A DNA stretch of 64,000 nt from assembly GCA_963699305.1 (NCBI GenBank), contig OY969431.1, positions 1,674,001 to 1,738,000 of the forward strand. Reading direction: 5' to 3'. Positions 36,326 through 45,497 of the stretch are shown here, one piece after another (position 1 is the stretch's first letter; each line of letters begins with the position of its first letter). Source of the DNA: JBGQAS01 sp963699305. GTDB lineage: Bacteria > Chloroflexota > Anaerolineae > Anaerolineales > Anaerolineaceae. The notes beneath the pieces are model-generated. The model saw only the letters and a list, made by a program, of their open reading frames with translations, searched no databases and was not told the DNA's origin. A program made the translations under genes and the position numbers.

Positions 36326-36980
36326 ATGGAAATAACCTGGTATGGACATTCCTGTTTTCGGCTCACCGAGCGCAGCCTGGCGACGGTGGTGACCGACCCT
36401 TATGATTCTGAAAGCACAGGCTACCCAGCATTAAAGTTGCGCGGGGATATCGTCACCATCAGCCACGATTCTCCGAGCCACAATTTTGTGAGCGCAGTCA
36501 AGGAAAAGTCACATGTCATCACCGGCCCGGGTGAATTCGAGATTGGGGGAGTGTTCGTCACCGGGATCCAGACCAATGGCCATACCAAGACCACCCAGAC
36601 AGAAATACGCAATACATTGTATCTGTTGGATTACAACGGCATCACTGTGCTGCACCTTGGCGGATATGAACCGTGTACCCACCCAAACGGAGGTGGAAGC
36701 GTTGGGTCCCATCCATATCGCCCTTGTACCGGTGGGAGGTGGAGCTGGCAGTTTGAACGCTGCCAAGGCTGCGGAAGTCGTCAGCTTGCTGGAACCCAAT
36801 ATTGTTATCCCAATGCATTATGCCACGCCAGCCACCAAACTTACACTCGACCCGATACAGAAATTTCTAAAGGAAATGGGACTGCCCAAGGAAGACCCCC
36901 TTCCATCCTTAAAGGTTTCCAGCCCTGGTTCACTTCCAGATGACACCAAGGTTGTCATTCTGGAATATTCCCACGAATAA
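36326..36980 (+). CDS. Metallo-beta-lactamase-fold hydrolase (UlaG/UPF0173-like), one frameshift
   Basis: About 217 residues when repaired. The start MEITWYGHSCFRLTE carries the first histidine of the UlaG-like group, in which the usual HxHxDH is replaced by other ligands; TISHDSPSHN gives the next His/Asp, and MHYATPATK near the C-terminus the last. An extra base near 36663 shifts the frame in VLHL-GDMNRVPTQTEVEALG. GGAGGT precedes the ATG. The insertion element ends 28 bases upstream. The substrate is unknown; the family includes L-ascorbate-6-phosphate lactonase and many uncharacterised proteins. Confidence 0.82.
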
Positions 36981-36989
36981 GGTTTGACC

Positions 36990-37292
36990 ATGCCGCTCAA
37001 AGTGATCATGACCTGGGATATTCTTCCGGAGAAGGAACGCGAATATTTTGAATTTGTGATGCGTGAGTTCATTCCTGGTCTGCAAAGGTTGGGGTTTGAG
37101 TTGAGTGACGCTTGGGCAACCGTGTATGGCAAACAGCCCCAAATCCTGATCGGTGCCAGTTTGCCTGACATGGCTAAAGTAAAAAAAGTGCTGGATTCCG
37201 ATGAATGGAAGAAATTACACGAACAATTGATGGTATTTGTCCAAGATTTTTCTCTCAAAGTTGCCGAAGCGAAAACCGGCTTCCAATTCTAG
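36990..37292 (+). CDS. Small conserved protein, possibly dimeric alpha/beta-barrel
   Basis: A 100-residue protein without signal peptide or membrane segment. The pattern LKVIMTWDILPEKEREYFEFVMREFIP, then a central strand (AWATVYGKQPQILIGAS) and the helix VLDSDEWKKLHEQL suggests a ferredoxin-like alpha+beta fold similar to NIPSNAP/dimeric barrel proteins, but I cannot name a family with certainty. It lies 9 bases after the metallo-beta-lactamase gene, so the two are probably cotranscribed and may act together. The frame is intact. Confidence 0.6.
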   Translation: MPLKVIMTWDILPEKEREYFEFVMREFIPGLQRLGFELSDAWATVYGKQPQILIGASLPDMAKVKKVLDSDEWKKLHEQLMVFVQDFSLKVAEAKTGFQF

Positions 37293-37340
37293 ATTTTCCA
37301 ATTTCCACCCCCTGCTTATGAGATCCTCTGAGTAACTGGA

Positions 37341-38429
37341 ATGCGATCCCGTTTTTCCCAACTCCTGCTTACCTGGTATTCACATAATCAGCGCGATTTC
37401 CCATGGCGTGGAATCCATGACCCGTATCGCGATCTGGATCTCCGAGATCATGCTGCAGCAAACCCAAGTCAATACCGTGATCCCGTATTACACACGCTGG
37501 ATGAAGAAATTTCCAACGTTGAAAAAACTGGCATCCTCCTCCGAACAAATTGTCCTCTCAGAATGGGAAGGGTTGGGATACTACAACCGTGCGCGCAACC
37601 TCCTGCGAACCGCAAAAATTATCCAGTATGAACTCGGGGGTAAATTCCCAGCATCCGTGGAAGGACTTCTTGCGCTCCCTGGAATCGGTAAATATACTGC
37701 CAATGCCATAGCTTCACTCGTCTTCGACACCGATGTTGCCACACTGGATACAAACATCCGGCGGGTAATCGCACGAGTATTCCTCATGAAAAAACCTGCT
37801 CGTTCACCCGAAGGCGAAAGGATCTCTGGCGGTATGCGCAGGAAAATGTACCCCACGGTAAAGCCGGAGAATACAACCAGGCGCTGATGGACGTTGGCGC
37901 GACACTTTGCACCCCGAAAAAGCCTCTATGCAATCGATGTCCACTTGCTACCTTGTGTGAGGCTCATCGTAAAGGTGTCGAAGAGTCCCTGCCCTTACTT
38001 GGTGTCAAACCAACTATTCCCCACATCACTGTTACCGCTGCTGCAATCACAAACCGTTCCAAAGTCCTGATAGCCCGGCGCCCTTCGAAAGGTCTGTTAG
38101 GTGGAATGTGGGAATTCCCCGGCGGGAAAGTGGAATCCGATGAGTCTCTGGAGGAATGCCTGGCGCGTGAAATTAAAGAGGAATTGGGCGCGATAATAAC
38201 CGTGGGAAAATCCATCGGAACTTTCCACCATACCTATAGCCACTTCAAAGTCACATTGCATTGCTTTTGGTGTAAAAAAATCGAAGGCAAATTCAGAGCC
38301 TTGCAGCATGAAGAATTGACGTGGGCGAAGCCAGAGGATTTGGGGAATTTTCCGATGGGCAAGTTGGATCGGATGATCAGCGAACAACTCATGAAAGCAT
38401 CACTGAATCACCATATAAAAGAAAATTAA
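37341..38429 (+). CDS. mutY: A/G-specific adenine glycosylase MutY, two frameshifts
   Basis: Removes adenine mispaired with 8-oxoguanine. Blocks in order: LLTWYSHNQRDFPWRG, SEIMLQQTQVNTVIPYYTRW (catalytic Glu), LPGIGKYTANAIASLVF (helix-hairpin-helix), HGKAGEYNQALMDVGATLC (catalytic Asp), and the iron-sulfur cluster ligands C-x6-C-x2-C-x5-C in CTPKKPLCNRCPLATLC. The C-terminus is a Nudix-type 8-oxoG recognition domain with EFPGGKVESDESLEECLAREIKEEL. Indels near 37425 and 37820 divide it into three frames. Repaired length is about 362 residues, typical. The stop overlaps the pcm start (TAATG). Confidence 0.93.
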
Positions 38430-39085
38430 TGATCGACGAATTTGCTCAAGAGCGGGAGAACATGGTTGCCAGCCAGATCGAAAGGCGAGGTATCATCTCT
38501 CCCCGGGTTCTGGAAGCCATGCGCAGTGTACCTCGCCACAAATTCGTACCACCGGAAATGACACACTACGCTTACGACGATAATCCGCTGCCGATCGGCA
38601 ACAGCCAAACCATTTCTCAACCTTATATCGTCGCTTTAATGACCCAACTGCTTGCGCTAAGCGGCTCTGAGATTGTGCTGGAAATCGGCACAGGATCCGG
38701 TTACCAAGCAGCAATTCTTGGATCGCTGGCGCGCGAAGTGCATTCCATAGAACGGCATGCCGACCTGGCGGAACGTGCCCGAATCGTGCTGATGGAATTG
38801 GGATACAAGAACGTCTTTGTTCACGTCAGTGATGGGACGTTGGGTTGGCAGGAAGCATCTCCTTACCAAGGCATTATTATTACCGCCGCTGCTCCCGAAC
38901 CTCCCCAACCCTTGTTGAATCAATTGGCAGACGGCGGAAAAATGGTCATCCCGGTGGGTGCATGGGGCAGCCAGATGCTGCAGTTGCTACAGAAAGATAA
39001 AATGGGTTATTCCACCGTCGATGTACTTCCGGTTGCATTTGTCCCATTGCGGGGCAAACATGGTTGGAAGGAAGAAGGTTGGTAA
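38429..39085 (+). CDS. pcm: Protein-L-isoaspartate O-methyltransferase
   Basis: Repairs isoaspartyl residues in damaged proteins by SAM-dependent methylation. The 218-residue protein shows the family N-terminus (VASQIERRGIISPRVLEAMRSVPRHKFVP), GNSQTISQPYIVALMTQLL, SAM motif I VLEIGTGSGYQAA, and ITAAAPEPPQPLLNQLADGGKMVIPVG. The start ATG overlaps the mutY stop by one base, which I prefer over an upstream in-frame ATG inside mutY. It is intact and closed by a terminator. Coupling to mutY makes a small damage-repair pair. Confidence 0.94.
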   Translation: MIDEFAQERENMVASQIERRGIISPRVLEAMRSVPRHKFVPPEMTHYAYDDNPLPIGNSQTISQPYIVALMTQLLALSGSEIVLEIGTGSGYQAAILGSLAREVHSIERHADLAERARIVLMELGYKNVFVHVSDGTLGWQEASPYQGIIITAAAPEPPQPLLNQLADGGKMVIPVGAWGSQMLQLLQKDKMGYSTVDVLPVAFVPLRGKHGWKEEGW

Positions 39086-39087
39086 AG

Positions 39088-39125
39088 AACACCTCTCCTT
39101 TTTAAAGAGAGGTGTATTTATTTAA
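39088..39125 (+). terminator. Terminator after pcm
   Basis: ACACCTCTC (39089-39097) and GAGAGGTGT (39107-39115) form a 9-bp stem with a 9-base loop, followed by ATTTATTTA. It separates the mutY-pcm unit from convergent rnj. Confidence 0.8.
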
Positions 39126-39143
39126 TCCATCAACGGTATTTAC

Positions 39144-40784
39144 TCAACCTTTGTTTATCATCACAAAGACCATCGGCTTGCGACGCGTTTCCGCATAAAA
39201 ATAATTACCCAATGTATTTTCGATATTCTTTTTGACATCACCATTCGGCATGCGCGTGGCCTCTTCGATCTTATGGCGCGCTTCCTTGACTAATTCATCC
39301 AAGGAGCCGGAGGGAATAAATCCCTTGGTCACAATCTGTGGTTCTTCCTGCAGCCTTCCGTTGCCCCGGTTGAGCCGGACGGAAACGACCACCACACCAT
39401 CTTGTGCCAATGTTTCACGCTCCCGCATCACCTGCGGGTCGACATCGCCGACCCCCGAACCATCCACAAAGATATACGTGGAAGGTACCTTGTCTCCAAG
39501 TTTCATTTTTCCATCTTCAAAGATCAATGTCTGCCCGTTTTCGATGACCGAAATATTATCTACAGGTACCCCGATCTGAGCTGCCAAATGAGCATGTTGC
39601 TTTAATTGCCGGATCTCGCCATGAATGGGAATAAAATATTTTGGTCGGGTCAGGTGCAGCAGCAATTTCATTTCTTCCTGGCTGGCGTGCCCGGACACGT
39701 GGACGGGGGCTATGGCTTCATATATAACATTTGCACCGCGCTCCAGCAAACGATTGACCGTACGGTAAACGTTCTCTTCATTGCCCGGAATGGGGTGGGA
39801 AGAAAGCACCACCGTATCCCCGGGTCTGATCTCCAGGATGGAAGATGTGCCTGTGGATAATCTTCCTAAAATGGAAGTTGGTTCCCCTTGCGACCCTGTA
39901 CACATGACCACCACCTTGCCATCTTTCATCCCTTGCGAAGCATCCGCAGTAACGATCAAGTCATCCGGTATCTCAAGGTAACCAAGTTTTCGGGAAATCT
40001 TCATATTATCCATCATGCTTGGTCCAGCAAATGCCATTTTGCGTTTGTGTCGTTCAGCAGCATTTGCCACCTGTTGAATACGTGAGATGAGTGACGCAAA
40101 ACTGGCGATGATGATGCGTCCCTGCGCTTCACGGAATACCTCGTCAAGCGCTGCATCGACAACCCGCTCGGAGGGGGTCCAGCCCTTGCGCTCGGCATTG
40201 GTGGAATCAGCAAAAAGCGCCAACACACCTTTTTCGGAAAATTCAGCCAATTTTGCGTAATCGCTTGGCCAGTTATCCACCGGGGTATGGTCAAATTTAT
40301 AATCCCCGGAATGGACCAGCAGACCCGCCGGGGTATGGATACCCAGACCCACGCCATCCGGGATGGAATGGCAAACGTGGAAATATTCCACCTTGAACGG
40401 ACCAATTTCTGTTGTTTCACCGGCTTTCACGGTATGCATGGTGGCTTTGGACGCCAACCCGTTACGGGCCAATTTGACTTCCACCAAACCCCGGGTCAAC
40501 GGGGTGCCATAAATGGGGGCTTTCACCTGGTCCACCAGATGATGAATGGCACCTGTATGATCCTCATGACCGTGCGTGATGACAATGCCTTTGATCAATG
40601 CTTTTCGCTGCATCAGATAGGTCATGTCGGGGATGATGTAATCGATACCGAGCATATCATTTTCCGGGAACATCAACCCGGCATCAATCACAAGGATCTC
40701 GTTATCGTATTCGACCACCATCATATTGCGGCCGACTTCTCCCAATCCCCCCAACGGAATAACCTTTAATGGATACTTACTCAT
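39144..40784 (-). CDS. rnj: Ribonuclease J
   Basis: A metallo-beta-lactamase/beta-CASP ribonuclease with 5'-3' exo- and endonuclease activity, the main mRNA decay enzyme where RNase E is absent. The 546-residue protein starts with LKVIPLGGLGEVGRNMMVVEY, has the zinc motif HGHEDHTGAIHHL (about residues 72-84), the beta-CASP region with FADSTNAERKGWTPSE and VVMCTGSQGEPTSIL, the late histidine in PVHVSGHASQEEM, and the C-terminal dimerisation domain. AGAGG precedes the ATG. A terminator-like hairpin is in its leader. The frame is intact. Confidence 0.96.
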   Translation of the reverse strand: MSKYPLKVIPLGGLGEVGRNMMVVEYDNEILVIDAGLMFPENDMLGIDYIIPDMTYLMQRKALIKGIVITHGHEDHTGAIHHLVDQVKAPIYGTPLTRGLVEVKLARNGLASKATMHTVKAGETTEIGPFKVEYFHVCHSIPDGVGLGIHTPAGLLVHSGDYKFDHTPVDNWPSDYAKLAEFSEKGVLALFADSTNAERKGWTPSERVVDAALDEVFREAQGRIIIASFASLISRIQQVANAAERHKRKMAFAGPSMMDNMKISRKLGYLEIPDDLIVTADASQGMKDGKVVVMCTGSQGEPTSILGRLSTGTSSILEIRPGDTVVLSSHPIPGNEENVYRTVNRLLERGANVIYEAIAPVHVSGHASQEEMKLLLHLTRPKYFIPIHGEIRQLKQHAHLAAQIGVPVDNISVIENGQTLIFEDGKMKLGDKVPSTYIFVDGSGVGDVDPQVMRERETLAQDGVVVVSVRLNRGNGRLQEEPQIVTKGFIPSGSLDELVKEARHKIEEATRMPNGDVKKNIENTLGNYFYAETRRKPMVFVMINKG

Positions 40785-40807
40785 GTTGAACCTCTTTTTC
40801 TTTCTTC

Positions 40808-40840
40808 AAAAAACCACCCCGGCGGAGTGTCAGCCGAGGT
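40808..40840 (-). terminator. Terminator-like hairpin in the rnj leader
   Basis: On the minus strand ACCTCGGC and GCCGGGGT pair over 8 bp (one G-U), followed by GGTTTTTT. It lies 24 bases upstream of the rnj start codon, with no minus-strand gene before it (nadE is on the other strand), so it would attenuate rnj itself. Confidence 0.65.
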
Positions 40841-41008
40841 GTGAAATTTACGAATTGTAAATGGATGGACACCTTGCCACCAATTTCAAAAAAATCAATA
40901 CACCTATTTTAATTTGCAGATGTTGATTTGTCAAAACCAATCCGATGGATATCAGGATAGAATATCAGGTATAACCCGAATACTTGGAAAACCTGACAGG
41001 AGGTCCCC

Positions 41009-41820
41009 ATGCCCAGCTTGATTATTGATACCGGTAAAATCCAAAAGCACTTGGAATCATTTATTAAACGGAAATTGCCAGGGCGGGTTTTTCTCATGCA
41101 GTCGTGGGTGTATCGGGGGGTATCGATTCTGCGCTTGCCTGTTTCCTGGCTACCAGTGCATTGGGACCTGACAACGTGCTAGGTGTACGCATGCCATACA
41201 AAACTTCCTCACAGGAATCGCTCGATCACGCCCAAATGATCATCGAGGCAACCGGTGTTCGAAGTGAAACCATCCCTATAACCGAAATCGCCGAACCGTT
41301 GATAAACCGATTCCCCGACATCACCGCTCTGCGCAAGGGGAATATCATGGCGCGCTGCCGCATGATCGTACTATATGACCGTTCAGCGGATTTCAAGGGA
41401 CTCGTGGTGGGGACTGGGAACAAAACAGAGGAGCTGTTGGGATATACCACCCTGTTCGGTGATTCGGCATGTGCCTTGAATCCACTCGGCGATTTATATA
41501 AGACACAGGTGCGCCAGCTTTCCCGCGCCATCGGCATTCCGGAAGTTATCATCTCCAAACCTCCTACCGCTGACTTATGGAAAGGTCAGACGGATGAAAA
41601 AGAACTCGGTTTCACCTATGAAGAAGTGGATAAACTACTTTTCTCCCTTGTCACACAGGGAAAATCCATCCAGGAATGTATAAATGAAGGATTTGATGAA
41701 GCATTTGTGAAAAAAGTTGTTTCCATCATTAAACGCAATCGCTTTAAACGCATGGTATCGCCCATCGCGTATTTGGATGGCAATTACGATTTTGTCAATG
41801 ATGAAGCCTGGCTGGATTAA
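41009..41820 (+). CDS. nadE: Ammonia-dependent NAD synthetase, one frameshift
   Basis: Forms NAD from deamido-NAD, ATP and ammonia. The ATG at 41009 follows CAGGAGGT and gives PSLIIDTGKIQKHLESFIKRKL. After a one-base shift near 41082 the frame continues AGFSHAVVGVSGGIDSALACFLA, with the PP-loop SGGIDSA. Further motifs are GTGNKTEELLGYTTLFGDSACALNPLGDLYKTQV and ELGFTYEEVDKLL. Repaired length is about 270 residues, matching the short form without a glutaminase domain. It is transcribed divergently from rnj and converges on the ABC-F gene. Confidence 0.92.
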
Positions 41821-41854
41821 TTTTTATTGATCAACACTGCGGGCGATCAACAAT

Positions 41855-43759
41855 TTACTCGCACGCTTCCATCTGTTTGGATATTATTTCCCACTCCGAG
41901 ATGCGGTTTTCCAGCAAGCGCTGCAAGCTTTCATATTCCTTGCTCAGGCTGAAGATCCTGCGCGAGTCCTTGGGCATGGATTCCAATTGTTTGCTGATCA
42001 ATTCCAGATCGCGTTCCGTCTGAGCAATTTCTTCTTCCAACCCTGTGATCTTTTCCTGACGCTTGCGTCTCTCTTCCTTACTTAATCCCTTCGCTTTTGG
42101 TTTTGCAGGTTTTACATCCTTGATCGAAACGGGGTTTACATCTTCAAGCTCCCGCTGTTTGGATAAGCGATACTCCGTGTAACTTCCCTTGAACACCTTC
42201 AACTCGCGAGAATCCGGAAACACTTCCCAGATCTGGGTCGCCAGGGCGTCGATCAGATAACGGTCATGGGAAACCAGTAGTATGGTTCCAATAAACTCGC
42301 TCAAAATTGACTGCAATATATCCTGAGAAGGCAAATCCAGGTGATTGGTAGGTTCATCCAGAAGCAACAAATTTGCGCCTTGCAATGCCAGGCAAGCCAG
42401 AGCCAGTCTGCCGCGCTCTCCTCCGGAAAGGCTGGATACAGAGCGAAATACATCATCCCCTGTGAACAGAAAGGTTGCAAGATAATTCCGTATTTCAGCA
42501 GGAAGCTTCTTCGGTGCCAATGCTTCAATTTCCTGCATCAGGCTCCAATCATCGTGCAAACCTTCGTGCGCCTGGGCAAAATATCCAATCTGCAAACTGG
42601 CACCCAATTGCGTTTCACCCATCAACGGTGGAATCTGTCCCAGGATTGTCTTGAGAAAAGTTGTCTTACCAGCCCCATTTGGTCCAATGATGGCTGCGCA
42701 TTCACCCCGCGTAAGGGTCAGGTCGGGCACGTTGAACAGCACCTTGCCATCATCCTTGTAACCCACACCCACACCATACGACCGCAGTACCAGGTCGCCC
42801 GACCGACCTGCTGGTTTTAATTTCAATCGCATGGCACGCTGCTGATCCGGTGGGAGCAACGTGGTTTCGCCAAGCATCCTTTCCAGACGTTTCAAACGTC
42901 CCTTTGCCTGGCGTGTATTCTGACCGGCAATATTGCGCCGGATGTAATCTTCCTGCTTCTCGATAAATTCCTGCTGCTTCTGGAATTCCTCCATCTGACG
43001 GATATGGCGCTGCTCACGCTGCATGGCGTATGCCGTGTAATTCCCGCGGTATGTCTCCAGGGCAGGTGTCATCTCAAAAATGGAAGCCACAACCTGGTCC
43101 AGGAAATAACGATCGTGAGAAACAATCAATACGGCACCTGACCATTCCTTGATGTAATCTTCCAACCACTCCACCGCCGAGATATCAAGATGATTGGTGG
43201 GTTCATCCATCATCAGGATATCTGGATTTTCGAGCAGCAGCCGGGCAAGCAATGCGCGCGTGCGCTGCCCGCCGGAAAGCTGTTTCAATGATCGGTTTTC
43301 TTCACTACGCGTAAATCCCAACCCACTCAACGTCTGGCGGATACGCGTCTCGAATGTGTATCCCCCGGCATGTTCGTATTCGGATTGCAGGCGGCTGTAG
43401 CTGGCAAGAGCTGCCTGACCTTCTGCTGTATCGTTGAGCTCTTTTTCAAGCGATGTCATCTGCGCTTGAAGATCCGATACATGTTGGAATGCAGTCAGGC
43501 ATTCTTCCCATAGGGTATGTTGTTTGGTAAAGCTGGTTTCCTGGGGAAGATACCCCATCCGCAGACCCTTTGCCCGTTGCACATCTCCAGCAGAAGGCTC
43601 ATCCAATCCAACCAGGATGCGCAGCAGGGTGGTTTTACCAATTCCATTGGCACCCACCAGACCAATCCGTGCTTTTCTCGGTATGGCAAGTGAGACCCCG
43701 CGGAAAATGTCATCGGGACCAAAAGATTTAGTGAGGTTGGTGGCAGTGATCAGGGACAT
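41855..43759 (-). CDS. ABC-F family ATPase
   Basis: A soluble protein with two ATPase domains and no membrane part, of the group that acts on ribosomes (EttA, Uup, YdiF, antibiotic-resistance ARE proteins). Domain 1: Walker A GANGIGKTT, signature LSGGQRTRALLARLL, Walker B ILMMDEPTNHLD. The inter-domain linker contains the Arg/Lys-rich helices (RRNIAGQNTRQAKGRLKRLER). Domain 2: GPNGAGKTT, LSGGERGRLALACLAL, LLLLDEPTNHLD. A C-terminal coiled coil (SKEERRKRQEKITGLEEEIAQTERDLELI) follows, as in Uup/YdiF. 634 residues, intact. Specific function not determinable. Confidence 0.93.
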   Translation of the reverse strand: MSLITATNLTKSFGPDDIFRGVSLAIPRKARIGLVGANGIGKTTLLRILVGLDEPSAGDVQRAKGLRMGYLPQETSFTKQHTLWEECLTAFQHVSDLQAQMTSLEKELNDTAEGQAALASYSRLQSEYEHAGGYTFETRIRQTLSGLGFTRSEENRSLKQLSGGQRTRALLARLLLENPDILMMDEPTNHLDISAVEWLEDYIKEWSGAVLIVSHDRYFLDQVVASIFEMTPALETYRGNYTAYAMQREQRHIRQMEEFQKQQEFIEKQEDYIRRNIAGQNTRQAKGRLKRLERMLGETTLLPPDQQRAMRLKLKPAGRSGDLVLRSYGVGVGYKDDGKVLFNVPDLTLTRGECAAIIGPNGAGKTTFLKTILGQIPPLMGETQLGASLQIGYFAQAHEGLHDDWSLMQEIEALAPKKLPAEIRNYLATFLFTGDDVFRSVSSLSGGERGRLALACLALQGANLLLLDEPTNHLDLPSQDILQSILSEFIGTILLVSHDRYLIDALATQIWEVFPDSRELKVFKGSYTEYRLSKQRELEDVNPVSIKDVKPAKPKAKGLSKEERRKRQEKITGLEEEIAQTERDLELISKQLESMPKDSRRIFSLSKEYESLQRLLENRISEWEIISKQMEACE

Positions 43760-43841
43760 GCTGTTTTTCCCTCAAGCGGGAAAAGTATATCACATCGAAA
43801 TATTGATATTTGTTATAATCAATTGACGGGATAAGCATCAT

Positions 43842-45291
43842 ATGGCACTGCTGCCAGAAAAGACTCCATTGTTTGGCAAGAAATCGGTTCAATGGCTTAT
43901 CATTGGACTATTGTGTGTCGTTTTACTTGTCGTTATTATCGTAGGTGCATCCGCACTTAAAATTTTCCACTCCTTTACCACCCACTATCGCAATCCAATC
44001 AGACACACCCGATGCCACCGAGACTTTTTTGGCGGGACGTCCCCCACTCTTTCCACCCACGTATACGCAATCCGCCACTTTCACCATGGTGCCTTCCTTC
44101 ACATCCACCCTCACCCCGACCACTTCTTCAACCCCCACCATTACGAAAACCCCCACACGCACTGTCACAAGGACCCCTACTCGAACTCGCACCATCGTGT
44201 ACCGGACACCCACCCGAACACGCACCAGAACACCCACACGTACTCCCACCAAGACATCAACGGTTTTAACTTCCACACCCACATCAACAAGCACAGCCAC
44301 AGCTACTGGCACCGCAACTTCCACCGGTACCGCAACTTCCACTGGGACTGCGACAGATACTGCGACTGCAACATCGACGGAAACACTGACCGCCACACCG
44401 ACAGCGACAGAGACTGCCACCCAGACCCCAACAGAAACAGACACTGCTACTCCTACAGAAACTCCCACCGAAACACCAACACCCACCCCAACAGTCACCA
44501 GCACAGCGCACCCGGAGCGGATTGCTTTTTCTGTAAATGTGGATGTGGATCTTGACAATGAAATTGTGATCATGGATCCGGATGGAACCAACCAATCCAT
44601 CGTCAACCCCGGTGATGGAATAGACATGTTGCTTTGTGATTGGTCCCCCGACGCAAGTTGGTTAATTTTCGAATCTGCAGGTGTCCTGAAATTAATTCAA
44701 CCGGATGGCAGCAATCTGCACGATTTGGTGAATCAACCCGCTGGAACAAATACATTGGCGTCCTGGTCAAACGATGGAAATTGGGTCGTATTCACCAATG
44801 ACAACACCACTCAAGTAGACTTGTATATGATCCGACCCGATGGTAATAATCTGACCCAACTGACGAGCGATATCAACTTGGATTCTTATCCTGACTGGTC
44901 GAACGATGATAGTCTGATCCTTTTCATACGTGATAATGAGATTTATACATACAACATTTCCTCCACAGCGATCACCCAGTTGGTTATTTTTGGTCCAGCC
45001 GGTACCAACCGTTCACCGCACTATTCACCGGATGGCACATCGATTGTCTTTACCCGCGACGAAGGTTTGGGCGATGGATATGATATCTGGACTGCCAACA
45101 GTGACGGATCATCGCCAGTGGAGGAAGCAGCGTTGAACACAAACTTTGATGAAGTGGAACCTGTCTGGTCACGGACAGGAACCGCTATCGTTTATATAAG
45201 CAACCGTTCTGGCTCAAATTTGATCTATGACAACGGCTCCCTCATTTCCACCGGGTTTACAGGGGAAGCCAGACCAAACTGGATGCCATAA
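43842..45291 (+). CDS. Membrane-anchored TolB-like beta-propeller with Thr-rich stalk, one frameshift
   Basis: The N-terminus (MALLPEKTPLFGKKSVQWLIIGLLCVV, to about residue 40) is a membrane anchor. After a one-base shift near 43976 comes a stalk of about 140 residues made almost only of Thr, Pro, Ser, Ala and Arg (44110-44510), then a C-terminal propeller of WD40-like PD40 repeats with MDPDGTNQS, DWSPDASWLIFES, SWSNDGNWVVFT, MIRPDGNNLTQL and YSPDGTSIVFTRDEG. The design suggests a sensor or binding head held away from the cell, the stalk being a likely O-glycosylation target. Function unknown. A hairpin terminator follows. Confidence 0.8.
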
Positions 45292-45307
45292 ACTAGGATA
45301 ATTTTTT

Positions 45308-45338
45308 ATCGGGTGGTTGAATCCACCCGATTTTCTTT
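45308..45338 (+). terminator. Terminator after the Thr-stalked propeller gene
   Basis: ATCGGGTGG and CCACCCGAT pair perfectly over 9 bp with loop TTGAAT and are followed by TTTCTTT. Confidence 0.88.
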
Positions 45339-45349
45339 AACACTAAAAG

Positions 45350-45358
45350 TTATCCACA
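45350..45358 (+). promoter_or_regulatory. Consensus DnaA box upstream of dnaE
   Basis: TTATCCACA is an exact DnaA-box match, 32 bases before the predicted -35 of dnaE. It is single, so it is not an origin; it could let DnaA influence dnaE expression. A single 9-mer can occur by chance. Confidence 0.4.
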
Positions 45359-45389
45359 ATTCTTTAAGGATAATTGGAGCGTTTTAGTC

Positions 45390-45418
45390 TTGAAACTGTA
45401 CCCCACCTGGTATAAAAT
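45390..45418 (+). promoter_or_regulatory. Predicted dnaE promoter
   Basis: TTGAAA (45390-45395) and TAAAAT (45413-45418) are 17 bases apart and about 80 bases upstream of the dnaE ATG. Confidence 0.6.
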
Positions 45419-45497
45419 CAAATCAAACAATCCCTCATAACCGCATATCTGGCGGTATCCTTATTTTTTCTACCCATATTTACGGGCAAAAGCACTG

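Noticed and set aside
44140..44500. CRISPR-like or satellite repeat because of recurring ACACCC/ACTCC units
   Set aside because: There are no equal-length repeats with unique spacers; the pattern is Thr-Pro codons in frame within one gene.
43923..44627. Minus-strand frame of 234 residues made of VGV/VSV repeats
   Set aside because: It is the reverse complement of the Thr-rich stalk; its repetitiveness comes from that coding sequence.
45350..45358. Replication origin near dnaE
   Set aside because: Only one DnaA box is present, with no dnaA or dnaN, no cluster and no AT-rich unwinding region. TTATCCACC near 40273 and 62686 are isolated near-matches.
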